From Blastobasis lacticolella (Eukaryota; Arthropoda; Insecta; Lepidoptera; Blastobasidae), in the NCBI GenBank assembly GCA_905147135.1, contig LR990044.1, positions 11,970,122 to 12,034,121 of the forward strand: DNA of 64,000 nt, read 5' to 3'. Shown here one piece after another: positions 35,259 through 46,335 of the stretch; position 1 is the first letter of the stretch; each line of letters starts with the position of its first letter. The position numbers and the translations under genes were made by a program. The notes beneath the pieces were generated by a model that was not told where the DNA came from, ran no database searches, and saw nothing but the letters and a program-made list of their open reading frames with translations.

Positions 35259-35338
35259 AAAGGAAAATTGTCGTTTTTGTTTATTTTTATTAACATTGAG
35301 ATGTTAATAAAAATAAACAAAAACGACAATTTTCCTTT
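35259..35338. repeat. perfect 38-bp hairpin, 4-base loop
   Basis: Positions 35259-35296 and 35301-35338 are exact reverse complements around TGAG. The arm starts AAAGGAAAATTGTCG and is AT-rich. It lies 70 bp beyond the (GAT)n tail of an RTE insertion and just before a LINE C-terminus relic on the other strand. Confidence 0.95.
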
Positions 35339-35344
35339 CCTATT

Positions 35345-35500
35345 TGTAAGTGACGATACGGCCGATTTACAAGATGTCGACGCCTTGAAGACGTCCAGAT
35401 TATAATGATCGGGGAACACACTCTTAAGCCAACCGTACGCTTTATATACGTTGAACCATAGCGATTTGAGCGAGAAGAAGGTTTCGTCCTTATCCACGAG
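35345..35500 (-). pseudogene. Jockey/CR1-like LINE ORF2 C-terminus relic
   Basis: The minus strand reads DKDETFFSLKSLWFNVYK and WLKSVFPDHYNLDVFKA, close to the C-terminal signature of non-LTR reverse transcriptases (FF...S.LWN.LP.SVFPDHYNLD.FK). Roughly 50 codons remain, without catalytic motifs. The frame runs on past the hairpin by chance. Confidence 0.65.
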
Positions 35501-35996
35501 ATATTGATGAAACCTTCGTCCGAATCGTGTTAAAGAATAAACCGATTAGAAAAATAAAAGGTGGAAATCACCATAACGATTCCCAACGTACAGTCAGCTG
35601 CAGGGTGATCATTCCACTGTGCAGTTAACTGTACGTTAGCACAACAAGAAGAAAAAAATGAAAATTCAGTTTTTAAACAAGATATAATCTCCGGTATCAA
35701 AACACTGAACACAGTTAGTATGTAGGTACCTACACTGAAGCAAACACATATGCGTGTCCTATCGTGAATATCGTGATGTAATTATCCTAAGAGCACCTTG
35801 AACACTTTCTCCCTTATCGGCCCTCAAACAAAAATATACAGCCAAAATCAGGGGCGCTGCGCCTGAATTGACTGAAGTCAAATAGGCGTCGCGTGTATCG
35901 AAAGACTTTAGTGGCCCTGGCTGTTTAAGCTACTGTTGGATTTTACACATTTTTATATGATTACAAAATATCTTCTATATCTATAAATCTAGACAT
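35501..35996. other. non-coding; small inverted repeat
   Basis: CGTACAGTCAGCTGCA at about 35587 and TGCAGTTAACTGTACG near 35620 form a 14-of-16 inverted repeat resembling a short MITE end pair. Nothing else seen. Confidence 0.4.
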
Positions 35997-36367
35997 TCCT
36001 TGTGCTAACGCGCTAGTACCCGGGGTCCCCCTTGATGCAGCATTTGGCATTGGGTGACTACCATTTGACTTCCGTGACCCTGCTACTTGTGATCGGGCTA
36101 AGATAATTCTTCAGGGGATTCTATCAATATTTGCATTATACACCGTCCACAATACCAGAGGAACCTGATCAGATTGGATCAATTGATACACATTCAGGCA
36201 CCTAAATGTACAGGTTTCATCACGATGTTTTCCCTCACCGTAAGAGCATGGCATTCAACTAATATACATAACTCAGACAAGAGTCAATGGTACATGGCCG
36301 CAGTGGGATTCGAACCCGGTTACCTCGCTTACGAGTCGGATACCTTAACCACTCGGTCACAGACGCT
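35997..36367 (-). mobile_element. SINE-A copy
   Basis: The tRNA-like head lies at the right end (GAGTGGTTAAGG, box B GGTTCGAATCC on the minus strand) and a body like that of 28300-28634 extends left. It carries an extra segment around 36090-36150 and lacks the final 3' bases. No clear target duplication. Confidence 0.75.
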
Positions 36368-38832
36368 TCTTTAAACAGTGGCCATTACCGAGCTGTCCGC
36401 TAGATTAATTTCTATTCTATTTCGGTTACATTCAGCGTAATTGCTACCAACCTAAAATCTTATCCTTATTCTTAACTAAAGTAATGTCGCGAATACTACA
36501 TTTCTACCTATAATAAAATAAGGTGCTGGAAGGAAATAATATAACGAAAGAAAATCGACACTTATTGTGTACTGATCAAAAATTTATTTAGAGGTTATCT
36601 CGAATAAGATTTACAGTCTTTTACTTTATGAATCTGTTACAGCAAAGAAGTCAGCGAAACTACATAGTTAGTATGTAAACACATAGCAAGACATAACAAG
36701 AGACCCTTCTTTCTGGAACTCATTTCGTGTAACAGAAAACTCTAGGTATTAAAATCCACCAAAACATATAGGCCCTAACCTCAAACTTATAAAACACAAT
36801 TTCAAGCTGTACATATGGCAGGCCAATCGTCTTCATTAGTCCATTCAGAAGAAATACAGACAGTTTCATTTTTTATTATTTTAGTGGAAAACACTTGACC
36901 ACAATCTCTCCTAAAGGTAAATGTCAGAACTTATTAATTTTATCCAAGAGGTATCCATATTGTAATGCTATTCGTGGAAAACGAGCTTGCAACACGCTCT
37001 GAATATGGTATATTGAGAGATGAAAGTTCTTTTTCCGAATGCTGTTGACCCCAATCTCCAGTGTCGTTGCTAGCTCCTCGCGACGAAGTCAGAGGGACCG
37101 ATACGAGTGTATTAATCTGGTACTAATGTGGTGTTCGTTGCCCTGCCGACATTCAGACTGAACTAAACGCAGTTATATTGATGACCCCACTTTGTCTATG
37201 TCGACTGGCCATTTCGTCTGTGTAACTTTGCACTGTGACAAGTCAAATTGGAAGACGTGGTCTTGTATTGAAATGTGAAAAGCAAGTTTTAGTCAGGAAT
37301 TTTACAGTTTTGTTTGTGTGATAGTATAGATTTGTGTGATTTGTTTTAGATTACAAAACAGTAATCTGAGTCCGTCGTTTTATCGTCCGATAATTAAATT
37401 TATCACAATAATTGCTTAATTAATATAAGATTTAAATTGATGGCGGGCTTAATTGAGTTTTACATTGAAAGTTGCAAATAAGTCGATGACAATGATGTTC
37501 CGCCTGTTCGTTTTTTCTAAAACATTGAACGAATATAATCATATTGGGTATTATCAGGTATTGTGCTCGTCCATCCAATCATTAAAATACATTGACAGTT
37601 ACGTGTCTTGTTACATTACAGTAAAAACAAACAGAATCTTCACTGAAAAAATATTGCTATATCGGGTTGCTTCGAAACCAAGGTACGCAAGAAACCCGGA
37701 AAATAGTTATAAAACGTGTTTACTCAAACTATCTAACTTTTATCAAACTTTAACTGACCGTCGACTTGTACCCTCCACCTTGCTATCACCCAGTTTCTGT
37801 GATTCCGTTCGAAATGTGTTGTGCCACGAATGAATGAGGCCGAGGTCTTCCGAAAGGCCGTTGAAGGGTTCCACCAGTTTAATTCTACGGAGATTCGAGT
37901 AATTTGGTGGTGGCAATATAAATTGGTTGAGAGCATTCGCAAATGGCTCGCCCACCGTATGTTTATAAGCGGCCTTGTTAGAACCAATCCGGAGTGTTTC
38001 GGAGGAATTCAACAGTTTTCCAGGTCACTCTGATTAATGATGCCGTCTGAATGGAAATTGATGTAAACTTTCGAGAAGTTTTAAGGACGGCCAACTTAAT
38101 GAATAGCTGTTTTTACACCTGGGACGTCTGGGTGTTGGCTGCGGCAATCTCTCGCCATTATTTTAAATAAAAAAGCTAGCGTTTGTCATCAGGTTGTCAT
38201 TATTCATAATTTACTTCCCATTTGATGTGATAAATGATGCGTTTGAGCGTGTGACCAATAACCAAAAATAGGCAAAAAGAAATTGAATTGGTAGACCAAT
38301 TTTAAAGACGGACTTTTGATGAAAATATACCACAATTTCTAAAGAATTTGGTTTTACGAATTTCTCGTCGCATTAGGAGCTATAAATTTACCAAATTCCT
38401 GGAAAAAATACCACTTAAAAATTTAAACGAATACCCGGCTACCTCATTTAAAAAGGCGGACCTAATAAGTGACTCAATTAGACGAGACCCCCCAAACAAC
38501 CGGTGTCTTAACAATAACATGCGAATTGTCACCAGAGCGTGACGAACGGCATCCAACCAGTATTGGCCGGGTGCGACTCGATAGGGTGAACCGGGGTAAA
38601 CCAGGCCAAGAAGGGGTACAGACTGTATTAGTTCCGGGCACATGCACCTCTTAATGGGGAGAATGGGGAACGGTGGTCGGTATGGAAACAAACAAGTGCG
38701 TGGCTCTTCATTTGAATTCGGAACGGATTGACGGCTAAAGCAGCAGGTTGGCTAAATATCAACTTCGATGACCGATATGTAGGGTTGGTATTGATACTAT
38801 TCATTAATGTATTCGGTTATCTAAATAAATAG
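36368..38832. other. non-coding stretch, several open frames without domains
   Basis: A 126-codon frame (37453-37833) is AT-driven and unrecognised. At 37733-38033 three overlapping frames on both strands stay open for 70-89 codons, which may mark an old coding fragment or chance. 38440-38700 is GC-richer and single-copy. Confidence 0.4.
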
Positions 38833-39006
38833 TACACATTTAGTCGCCTGAATTAGCAGATTTTGGCTTATCGTAAGAGCGTCGGTTAGCATTCAACGAA
38901 TGTAGGTACATAACTAAATAAGTCATTGGTACATGGCCGCAGTGGAATTCCAACCCGGTACCTCTCGCTTACGAATCAAATACGTTAACCACTCGGCCAC
39001 CCACGT
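38833..39006 (-). repeat. SINE-A 5' half
   Basis: Head with GTGGCCGAGTGGTTAACG and box B-like GGTTGGAATTCC on the minus strand, followed by the first part of the SINE-A body. It is 3'-truncated and lies 32 bp from the hAT-type MITE. Confidence 0.7.
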
Positions 39007-39038
39007 TTCGGTTATGTAAATACGGTTTGTTATTAACT

Positions 39039-39403
39039 CAGGGCCGGATTTAGAGGTCCAGAGGCGTCGGGCAACGAAGGAGCGGAGGCCCCCTCGCCCC
39101 AAATTATTTTCCAAATAAAGTGAACCATTTTTTTAAGTCGAGTTTTTCAATAAATAATTTATTGTAATTAAAAAATAATAAATTAAGTGTAATTATAATC
39201 AAAGAATCATGTATGTACAAAGTACTGCAGGCTGTAGGTAAAGGTAAAAGAGCAAAAAAAAAAAATATCAAAGGAAAAATGTTTACTAGTGTTTACTAAT
39301 TGGAATTTGAAAGTTTTTTTTTTCCGAAGTCTATTGTGGGGCCCTCCGTTTGTGGAGGCCCCGGGGCTTCTGCCCCGGTTGCCCTCCCCTAAATACGGCC
39401 CTG
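39039..39403. mobile_element. hAT-type MITE
   Basis: The ends CAGGGCCGGATTTAG and CTAAATACGGCCCTG are imperfect terminal inverted repeats typical of hAT elements. The flanking octamers TATTAACT (39031-39038) and TATTACTT (39404-39411) agree at 6 of 8 positions. No transposase; the GC-rich ends surround an AT-rich centre. Confidence 0.7.
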
Positions 39404-39411
39404 TATTACTT

Positions 39412-41254
39412 GAAATAATAAATCCGGTCCGCACGTTTAAAATAGGCAATAAATGGTTGTAGAACAAGATATAAGTTGATGATTAACTTATTTTATTTCA
39501 GTTATAGTCTTAGTTATGTGTTCGTTGCAGAATTTTTTTAATGTTTTTATAAAGTATGCTGATTTGTTTAACTTATCGTCGCTTATCGAAATAGGTGACT
39601 AAACCTGCCGGTATCGGCATCAAGAAAGAAATCCCGCAGGACGCACATAAACCGGTAGAATGATATCACTCGGTCGAATGCGACGCGAAGACGCTGAAGT
39701 GGAGAAGTAAGAGTGGACCATAGATGTACTGTATGCAGTTAAACTGATATGGGATGAGTTTATTTTATGGTATATATTAAGACACTACCCATAAACGGGG
39801 TGGCCAGAATTAACAAAAGTATTGAGTGATTAATGAATTAATGCTGATGAACAAAAGTTATCACATCTTAGTAAACAAAATAAGTATTTAAACGTAAATA
39901 AGTATTTAACATTCAAATCAGTAATTCTTGAAAAATTATACAAAATTTCTGAATAATTATGACACTGTCAGTTATGGTAAGATTAAAGGACATCACGATT
40001 TCGGCTTCAAAGACAATCATGGGTGGTTTTAAAAGAAAACACGGGCGACATTTGAATTCCAAACTAAATTTAAGCCGAATTGAAGTGTCACGCGTAACGA
40101 GAGAGCGTAGGGTAGCCATTCGTTAGTACAACTCTTTTGGTAAAACGAGCCCGGGATAAGCCGGTGCTGTGTTAACATTCTTTTCAATAATGATGCAAGG
40201 GGAGATCTGAGTGCCCTATGTCTTGTTTATTGGATTTTTTGTTGCAATCTACATATGAATGGAAACTGCAATGTGTTGGCCTATAGAGACCATCGAGTAG
40301 TTTCGTTGTGGAGTTAATCCTGCTTTATATTTAACAGACATGTTTATTCATTAATATGACGGATTACTATGCAAGTTGCAGATGCGTAAATTGGTTTATT
40401 AATATTTGATAACGTCTAGATATAAATCAGTTTGCTAGGATTAGGATCAATCTTGATTATTTATAATTTTTATTTATTACGTACGTTGGAACTTACTAGC
40501 CTCCATAGCCGAAGGTTTTCGTCGTAATATTTACACTTGACCAGATAAGAAAGAAATGCGGAATATGTCTTGTCAAATTTAATTTATATGGCGAAATAAA
40601 GAAGGATGTTCAAATAAATGTTTCTTATTCTGTCTTATTTTTATGAAAGTTTGCTGTGCTGTAGCTTTTATCCGTAAGTCTTTGCAACTATTACTTTTTA
40701 CAAAGACTTAAGGTTTTGTGTTCTGAATAAAATAACAATAAAATAATAACTGTGATTTACTTCTTGCCTAAAAAGTTTAAAGATTTAAATAAATATTGTG
40801 TATTTAGAAGAATTAGGCAGAGGATGAGGACATTGGTTGCATTTTATATAAGTCTTCGGGAACGAGGAAGCGAGCAAAAGTTTCATATCAAGTCATTCAT
40901 ATTTTGTACTGTTTGCAGGCTATATTTTGATCAGTTGATATTGTTACATACTTCGCAGAAAATCCAGTTTAAATTTTTAACCACCTTAAAAAATAAAAAA
41001 ATATTTTACCAAACCGTCTACTGCAATCTGCCCCTGTCTACTCTAAACTTTAAAGTAACAACACACGAGTCGGTCGGTTTAATAAGTCCCGCGCATGATA
41101 AATAGGATCAAGTGCGGGGACGTATCTGTCCCTCTCGCTAGAGTGTTAAATTATTGCCCGTCTCTGTCACTCATGGTTTAGGGTTGGGTGAAGAGAGTAG
41201 AAAGCTGGAGATGTTAAGTTTTTTTTATTTTTGCCGTTATTAAATATGCTTGGA
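39412..41254. other. AT-rich non-coding stretch
   Basis: A 117-codon frame at 40752-41105 is lysine- and phenylalanine-rich from AT bias and has no domain. No gene called. Confidence 0.45.
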
Positions 41255-41475
41255 TGAATTTACACAGCGTCATTTAGCCCCAAAGTAAGCAAAGCTTGTG
41301 TTATGGGTGTTAGATATCTGATAAACTATTTTTTTTGTATACCTACTTATTATACATAGTTCCCAGACCAATAACAGAAATATTAGTCGTTTCAATTTCT
41401 GCTCGACCGGGAATTGAACCCGGGACCTCTGCGTGGCAGACCGCCATGTAAACCAACTGAACCACTCAGGTCATC
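41255..41475 (-). mobile_element. SINE-G copy
   Basis: The minus strand holds GACCTGAGTGGTTCAGTTGG, GGTCTGCCACGC and GGTTCAATTCCCGG, then the SINE-G body ending at the left in GGGGCTAAATGACGCTG. The head is nearly intact. Confidence 0.8.
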
Positions 41476-42717
41476 GACATTACAAGAAGACAATAAAGTC
41501 TACGATAACATTTTAATCATCATCAACAGCCACTAACAGATCTTTGATAGACTTAGGTTTCCTTCACATCCATAATTTTTAATATGCATCTTTTATTTTC
41601 TAATTGATAGGGGAATCAAAATAATATCGCCGTAACACCAGTAAGTAGGCGCACCTACATCAATATTTTTTCAAACTTTAGCTTAAGAAAATCATAAGAA
41701 ATTGATTAGTCTGGTAAACATAAATTTACATCATTAACAAATGGTTAATTTCGCAACTTTACACTTCAGTAAATTTAGAAAATAACTATCTTCTATTTTA
41801 AATTATCTTACTTCTATGGATTTAGTACAACGTTTGTGCTGTAGAAAACTTAATGAAAGTGTAGCGGCCGTAGTTCTGGAGCGTCATTATCGGCGGCTTT
41901 GCACTGATAAAAAGCTTTCGAAAGCTCCGAAAACGTATGCCGCTTGGGGTTAAGCGCAGCGAGGTGGAAGCTTTTGAGTACTTAAGTAAAATGGAAATTT
42001 ACACAGCGTCTGATTTTGAAATATTGTTTAGTTTTTTTGTACATTTGCCGAGTGAGTTGTCTGTGGAGCAATTTCTTTGTCTTCTTTGCAGACGAAGCGG
42101 TTATGCTTAGTGATGTGAAAAGAAAATGTAGATAAATATAAGTTGGTTAGAAATTACTAGAACCGAAACGGAAACATATAAAAAATTAATACTATCTATG
42201 CTTCATTTTCGAGACTTTAATAACAATATAGTAATAAAGTTCTTGATTTCAGACAAAAAGCCATGAACTACGAATGTTGTCAATTATACCAAACTTGAGC
42301 AAATGTCAAGGCATTCGCCAATGCAATTCATATCGGCATGAAGTATCCCTACGCTGTAGATTGCAACATATCGGAAATATTTGTCTGAAGAGGGGGCGGA
42401 GAATTGGCGACAAATGCTCATCTGCAGGTATTCCACGTATCCAACATATTAGCCGTGCCCGGCTTCCATTTTTCCACTTCCATGCGGCTTAGCACGACTT
42501 CAGAGAGGATTCATATTGGCCCGACACGGGTGCGTTTATTTTGTTCAAATTTATTTTATCAAGTAACGGTGGGCTCCGAACCACTGGGCCGGGTTTAATC
42601 TCTGGTAATGCCGGTATGGGGCGCATTGTGTCTGCCGATGATTGCCGAGTCTGCAACCCAGGTATTGTGGACGCGAATCATCGCTGTTCATGGGCAACGG
42701 TTACTTTTTATACAGCT
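41476..42717. other. non-coding; GC-richer segments
   Basis: 41850-41990 and 42280-42720 are less AT-rich. Overlapping 60-72-codon frames in the latter show no domain. Confidence 0.4.
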
Positions 42718-42760
42718 CTGTGACAAAGGGAGAGTCAGTCCACCTGATGGAAAGCAGTAT
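42718..42760 (-). repeat. LINE 3' end scrap
   Basis: TGTGACAAAGGGAGAGTCAG followed by TCCACCTGATGGAAAGC is the antisense of the dispersed LINE terminus. Very short. Confidence 0.5.
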
Positions 42761-42949
42761 ATAACTGTCGCGCATATATATGAGTACATTCAATATGCTT
42801 TTCTCAATAATACTCATACATATAAAAGTGTTGTCTTAGGCATTGCGAATGCAACAAAACAACTTATCCAGTCTTAAAGGATTTATATATCATTCACAGC
42901 CATCTAACAGTATTAACATTTACAAGTAAAATATTGTACAGTCATCGTC

Positions 42950-43185
42950 GTCAGCGATACGCCGAGCACTGACGGAAACGTTGGAGATTAAGAAAACTCG
43001 AAGACTGTAGACTGATACCTAAAGACTCGAGCAAGACTTGTTACATGAACAGACTCGAGCACTATTCTCGACCTCGAGTCTATTCGGAAATTGGATGCGC
43101 TCATGATCATAATGAGTCATGTCGCATGGTTATGAGTCGAGTTCTAAAATATAGACTCCCAAACTCGAGTTTTTCACAACACTAG
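42950..43185. repeat. decayed element rich in CTCGAG
   Basis: ACTCGAG or its variants recur near 42996, 43027, 43054, 43071 and 43163. The right edge AACTCGAGTTTTTCACAACACTAG looks like a hAT-style terminus split by age. No matching left end or target duplication, so the class is unsure. Confidence 0.35.
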
Positions 43186-45998
43186 TCCAAATCTCACGAA
43201 CGCGCCGCGAGTGCGCCGCTGTAGCAAGGGACGAGAGAGAAAGAACAAATGGTTTACATGTAGGCTGTCTTTTATCCTCATCTTCAGTCGTCTACTGTTG
43301 GAAACGTCATCATCACGCTCAATCCTGATTGCCTTTGTGCCTCTTGCATACGTACTTAACCAAGTCGGTCCATCTCGTGAGCGCCGTCCCGCACCCCGGG
43401 GTTATCTTTAACACACCGATAATCCAACCCTTTAGAATGATGAGGCATCGAAAAATATGGGATTACGAAATGAAAAGGCAATAACAAAACGCACCCCCAT
43501 CCACAACTGCACAATCACGGCCGCACTCTCGCTAACACCGGCCGAACGCATCCGCCGTGATAAACGACCTTTTCATTAGCCGCGCATCCAAAATGACATA
43601 GTTACGAATCGGCTGCTCAATCAACTCGGTTTCAATAACAATTTTTCATTCTCGACACACTAATTAAGCGCTTTTCATAAATATTCGCCATGAAATTACT
43701 TTCTACACGCGATTTATTTTAAACTTTATTCCACGGGCAGATAAGTCGAAAGCGTCTTGCAATTAAGTGCGAGGTAATGGCGGACTTGGAGCGACATCCT
43801 TAGTAACAAGTGTAAAATATTTTCCCCAATCGCGGTACCTGCCGCCCCTAGGGATATTTCAAGGGTGAATAAGCTCGCATAATGGCAAAGGGTACAATAT
43901 TTTAAATTTCAATCGCTGCGAGCGGTCCGCGCCGTGGGGTGGCAGAACAAAGATTCCATTTGGTGACTTTTGCTAAGTGTTATAATAAGTTACTGCAACG
44001 GAAAATGTTTTCCAATCTGCCGCCTTTTTATTGAACGTTGCAACTGTGTTGCAATTTATATTTTTTCTGTTTGCGAAACACACTTCCCTTCCGAGATTGC
44101 ACGGTTTACGTATGTTTGGTATGCCTGCAATAAATCTTACAATTTTTGTGTAGATTTTGCAGAAAGTGAATGTGAGTAATTTCATAATATATACAATGTA
44201 AAAATAAATAAATCCCTTTATATTTTCATTCTTTCAATGTCAGCATCTTGGCGTCAAAATTTAAGATATAAGAACTGTACATTCAGTACATTTTGAACAA
44301 TACATTTTCTGTTTAAATCCAGCTTTAGTGGAATTAAAATAGGAAGGCATGTGACATTCCGTCTGAAAGCGGCTAAAAGGCTTCAAGGTTTATTTAGGTT
44401 TGCTTTCACGTGTTTTATAATGTGGAGGCTTAAATCGCGCAGACTATGAAGTGCTGGTAATCCCGCATGAGTCGCGGACGTAATAAGATTTCATTAATAT
44501 TAATTTTTACAAATGTCTCGCATCCATCGCCGCTCCCGCACCTCACAATCAGAGCCGACATTTTTTCTCTTCACCACGATTAATTCGGGGAATTGTTATC
44601 GGCGCCTTACGATTGCTGGCGAATTTGTTACGGCAGAGTTCACCTTTTGAGTGAAATTGCAAATTTTATGCGCAGCCCCGATAAAGTACCCATAATCATT
44701 ATTATAACTCATAAATTTGATTGAAATTCGGTCACATTTTCGTCGGCGCTTATCTCGGTGTTGCAGTCGGCTTGAAAAATAACCTCTCGCGCCTGGGTGC
44801 GTCGTCTTTCGCTTCCAATCGATTTACGTTTAGTGCTACAATAAAGGTGTTTAATGCTCCCATATTTGCATACCGAATTTTGGGATGTTTAGTGTGACGT
44901 AAATTTTACGGGTGTGTACTTTCGCGCCACCCTTTTTCGGAGTGCTGGCATTTTTTAAAACGCATATAGGTTACTGTTTGGGTTTTATTTATTTTATTGG
45001 CAGTTATTTTGAAGCCTTTTATTATTTCTGGAAAATAACATGTAGGTTGGAAGGTAAAAGTTTGCTAGCATTGCCATGCTTTGTCATAAAGGAGATAATA
45101 TTCGACTTTCGAAATAAAAATGTCGGGTGGGTCTGTATCGGAACACAGGGCCGTTTGGTTTTAACGTTGAACGTTTACCTTGGCAGATTTAAGACGCTCT
45201 CGACACCGTATCCCTCGCTCAGCGCCCATTTGGGTACCCACATGTGGCCCATGGCCACCTCTTTCCGACGATTCATGTTTCTAAGACAAATAGTTTCGTA
45301 GTTATTAAAGTAAAACGATATAGATATTTTCGTTAGGGTCCAGTTTTCTGACTTAGTACTCAGTGTGATTTTAAAGACGTTTCACGTCAAAAAGACATTA
45401 AAAAGTTTACCGTCTACCAACCGAGATAGTAACGAAAATGCTTTCCATTGTGTCTGCGACACCCCCCTAATATCTGTCAAAGCGAAACTTCATTTATCAC
45501 GTATATCACAAAGGAAACAAATGTAACCTAAAAGTGTCCTTGACAAATGCAAAATTGCAACTCTACGCTAGTGTAAATTAAGTTTAACGGCTACCTCGTT
45601 CACAATTGGCGAGCGATACGCCCGGAACGTTGTGACAAACAAAATAAATCGCATTTAATGAAACAAAGCATTCGTAATTCCCTTCGGAAGATCTCGTTAG
45701 AGTCTTAATGAATCTATTGAGAGTTCCACGAGCGAGCTGGGCAAGGGGTGAAGGGGCGGGGGAAAGTTGCGCTAATAATTTGCGTTAGACGCAAAACGCG
45801 GTCCACTGGGCTGCAGTGAGCGCCTTGCTGCCTTCAATCCTATTCCGTGTTTCTGCCAACTACCTACTGCGCTGATATGGTTTGCAGAGCATGACTACGG
45901 TAAATATTATTCGCAAAAATCTATGTAGATTTTTTTTAAATAAGTTAATTTATTAATATTTCTCTGGATAATAAATAAATATTCTAAATATTCGTAGA
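43186..45998. other. long single-copy non-coding stretch
   Basis: 43470-43950, 44490-44850 and 45590-45860 are GC-richer blocks free of repeats, separated by AT-rich DNA. A 129-codon frame at 44912-45301 is hydrophobic in places but has no family signature. Confidence 0.4.
45739..45762 (+). other. G-quadruplex motif
   Basis: Four G-runs of 3, 4, 4 and 5 are separated by loops CAA, TGAA and C, which satisfies the canonical four-run pattern. It lies in a GC-richer single-copy block. Confidence 0.7.
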
Positions 45999-46230
45999 CA
46001 AATTCACACAGCGCCATCTAGCCCCAAACTAAGCAAAGCTTGTACTATGGGTGCTAGATAACTGATATACTACTTTAATACTTTTAAATACATACTTATT
46101 ATACATAGAACACCCAGACCCGTAACAGAAATTAAAATTCATCATTTCAATTTCTACCCGGCCGGGAATCGAACCCGGGACCTCTTGCGTGGCAGACCGG
46201 CATGTTGACCATTAAACCACTCAGGTCGTC
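45999..46230 (-). mobile_element. SINE-G copy
   Basis: The minus strand contains GACGACCTGAGTGGTTTAAT, GGTCTGCCACGC and GGTTCGATTCCCGGCCGG. The body ends at the left in GGCGCTGTGTGAATTTG. Box B is intact. Confidence 0.85.
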
Positions 46231-46257
46231 GTCAATAGGATATGTTTTTTACGTTAT

Positions 46258-46335
46258 TCTGTGACAAACGAGCAGACAGCCCATCTGATGGTAAGCGGTA
46301 ATGGTCGCCCATGATATGGTTGCAGGTAACAATTT
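46258..46335 (-). repeat. LINE 3' end fragment
   Basis: GTGACAAACGAGCAGACAGC followed by CCATCTGATGGTAAGCGGTA and CGCCCATGATATGG is the classic antisense form of the dispersed LINE terminus. It lies 28 bp from SINE-G. Confidence 0.65.

Noticed and set aside
35087..35497. 136-codon minus-strand open frame as one gene
   Set aside because: It joins a LINE C-terminus relic, a perfect hairpin and the antisense of an RTE tail by chance.
37453..37833. 126-codon plus-strand open frame
   Set aside because: Composition follows the AT-rich background; no domain.
40752..41105. 117-codon plus-strand open frame
   Set aside because: Lys/Phe-rich from AT bias and without motif.
44912..45301. 129-codon plus-strand open frame
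   Set aside because: No family signature or convincing start context; hydrophobic runs follow from T-rich DNA.
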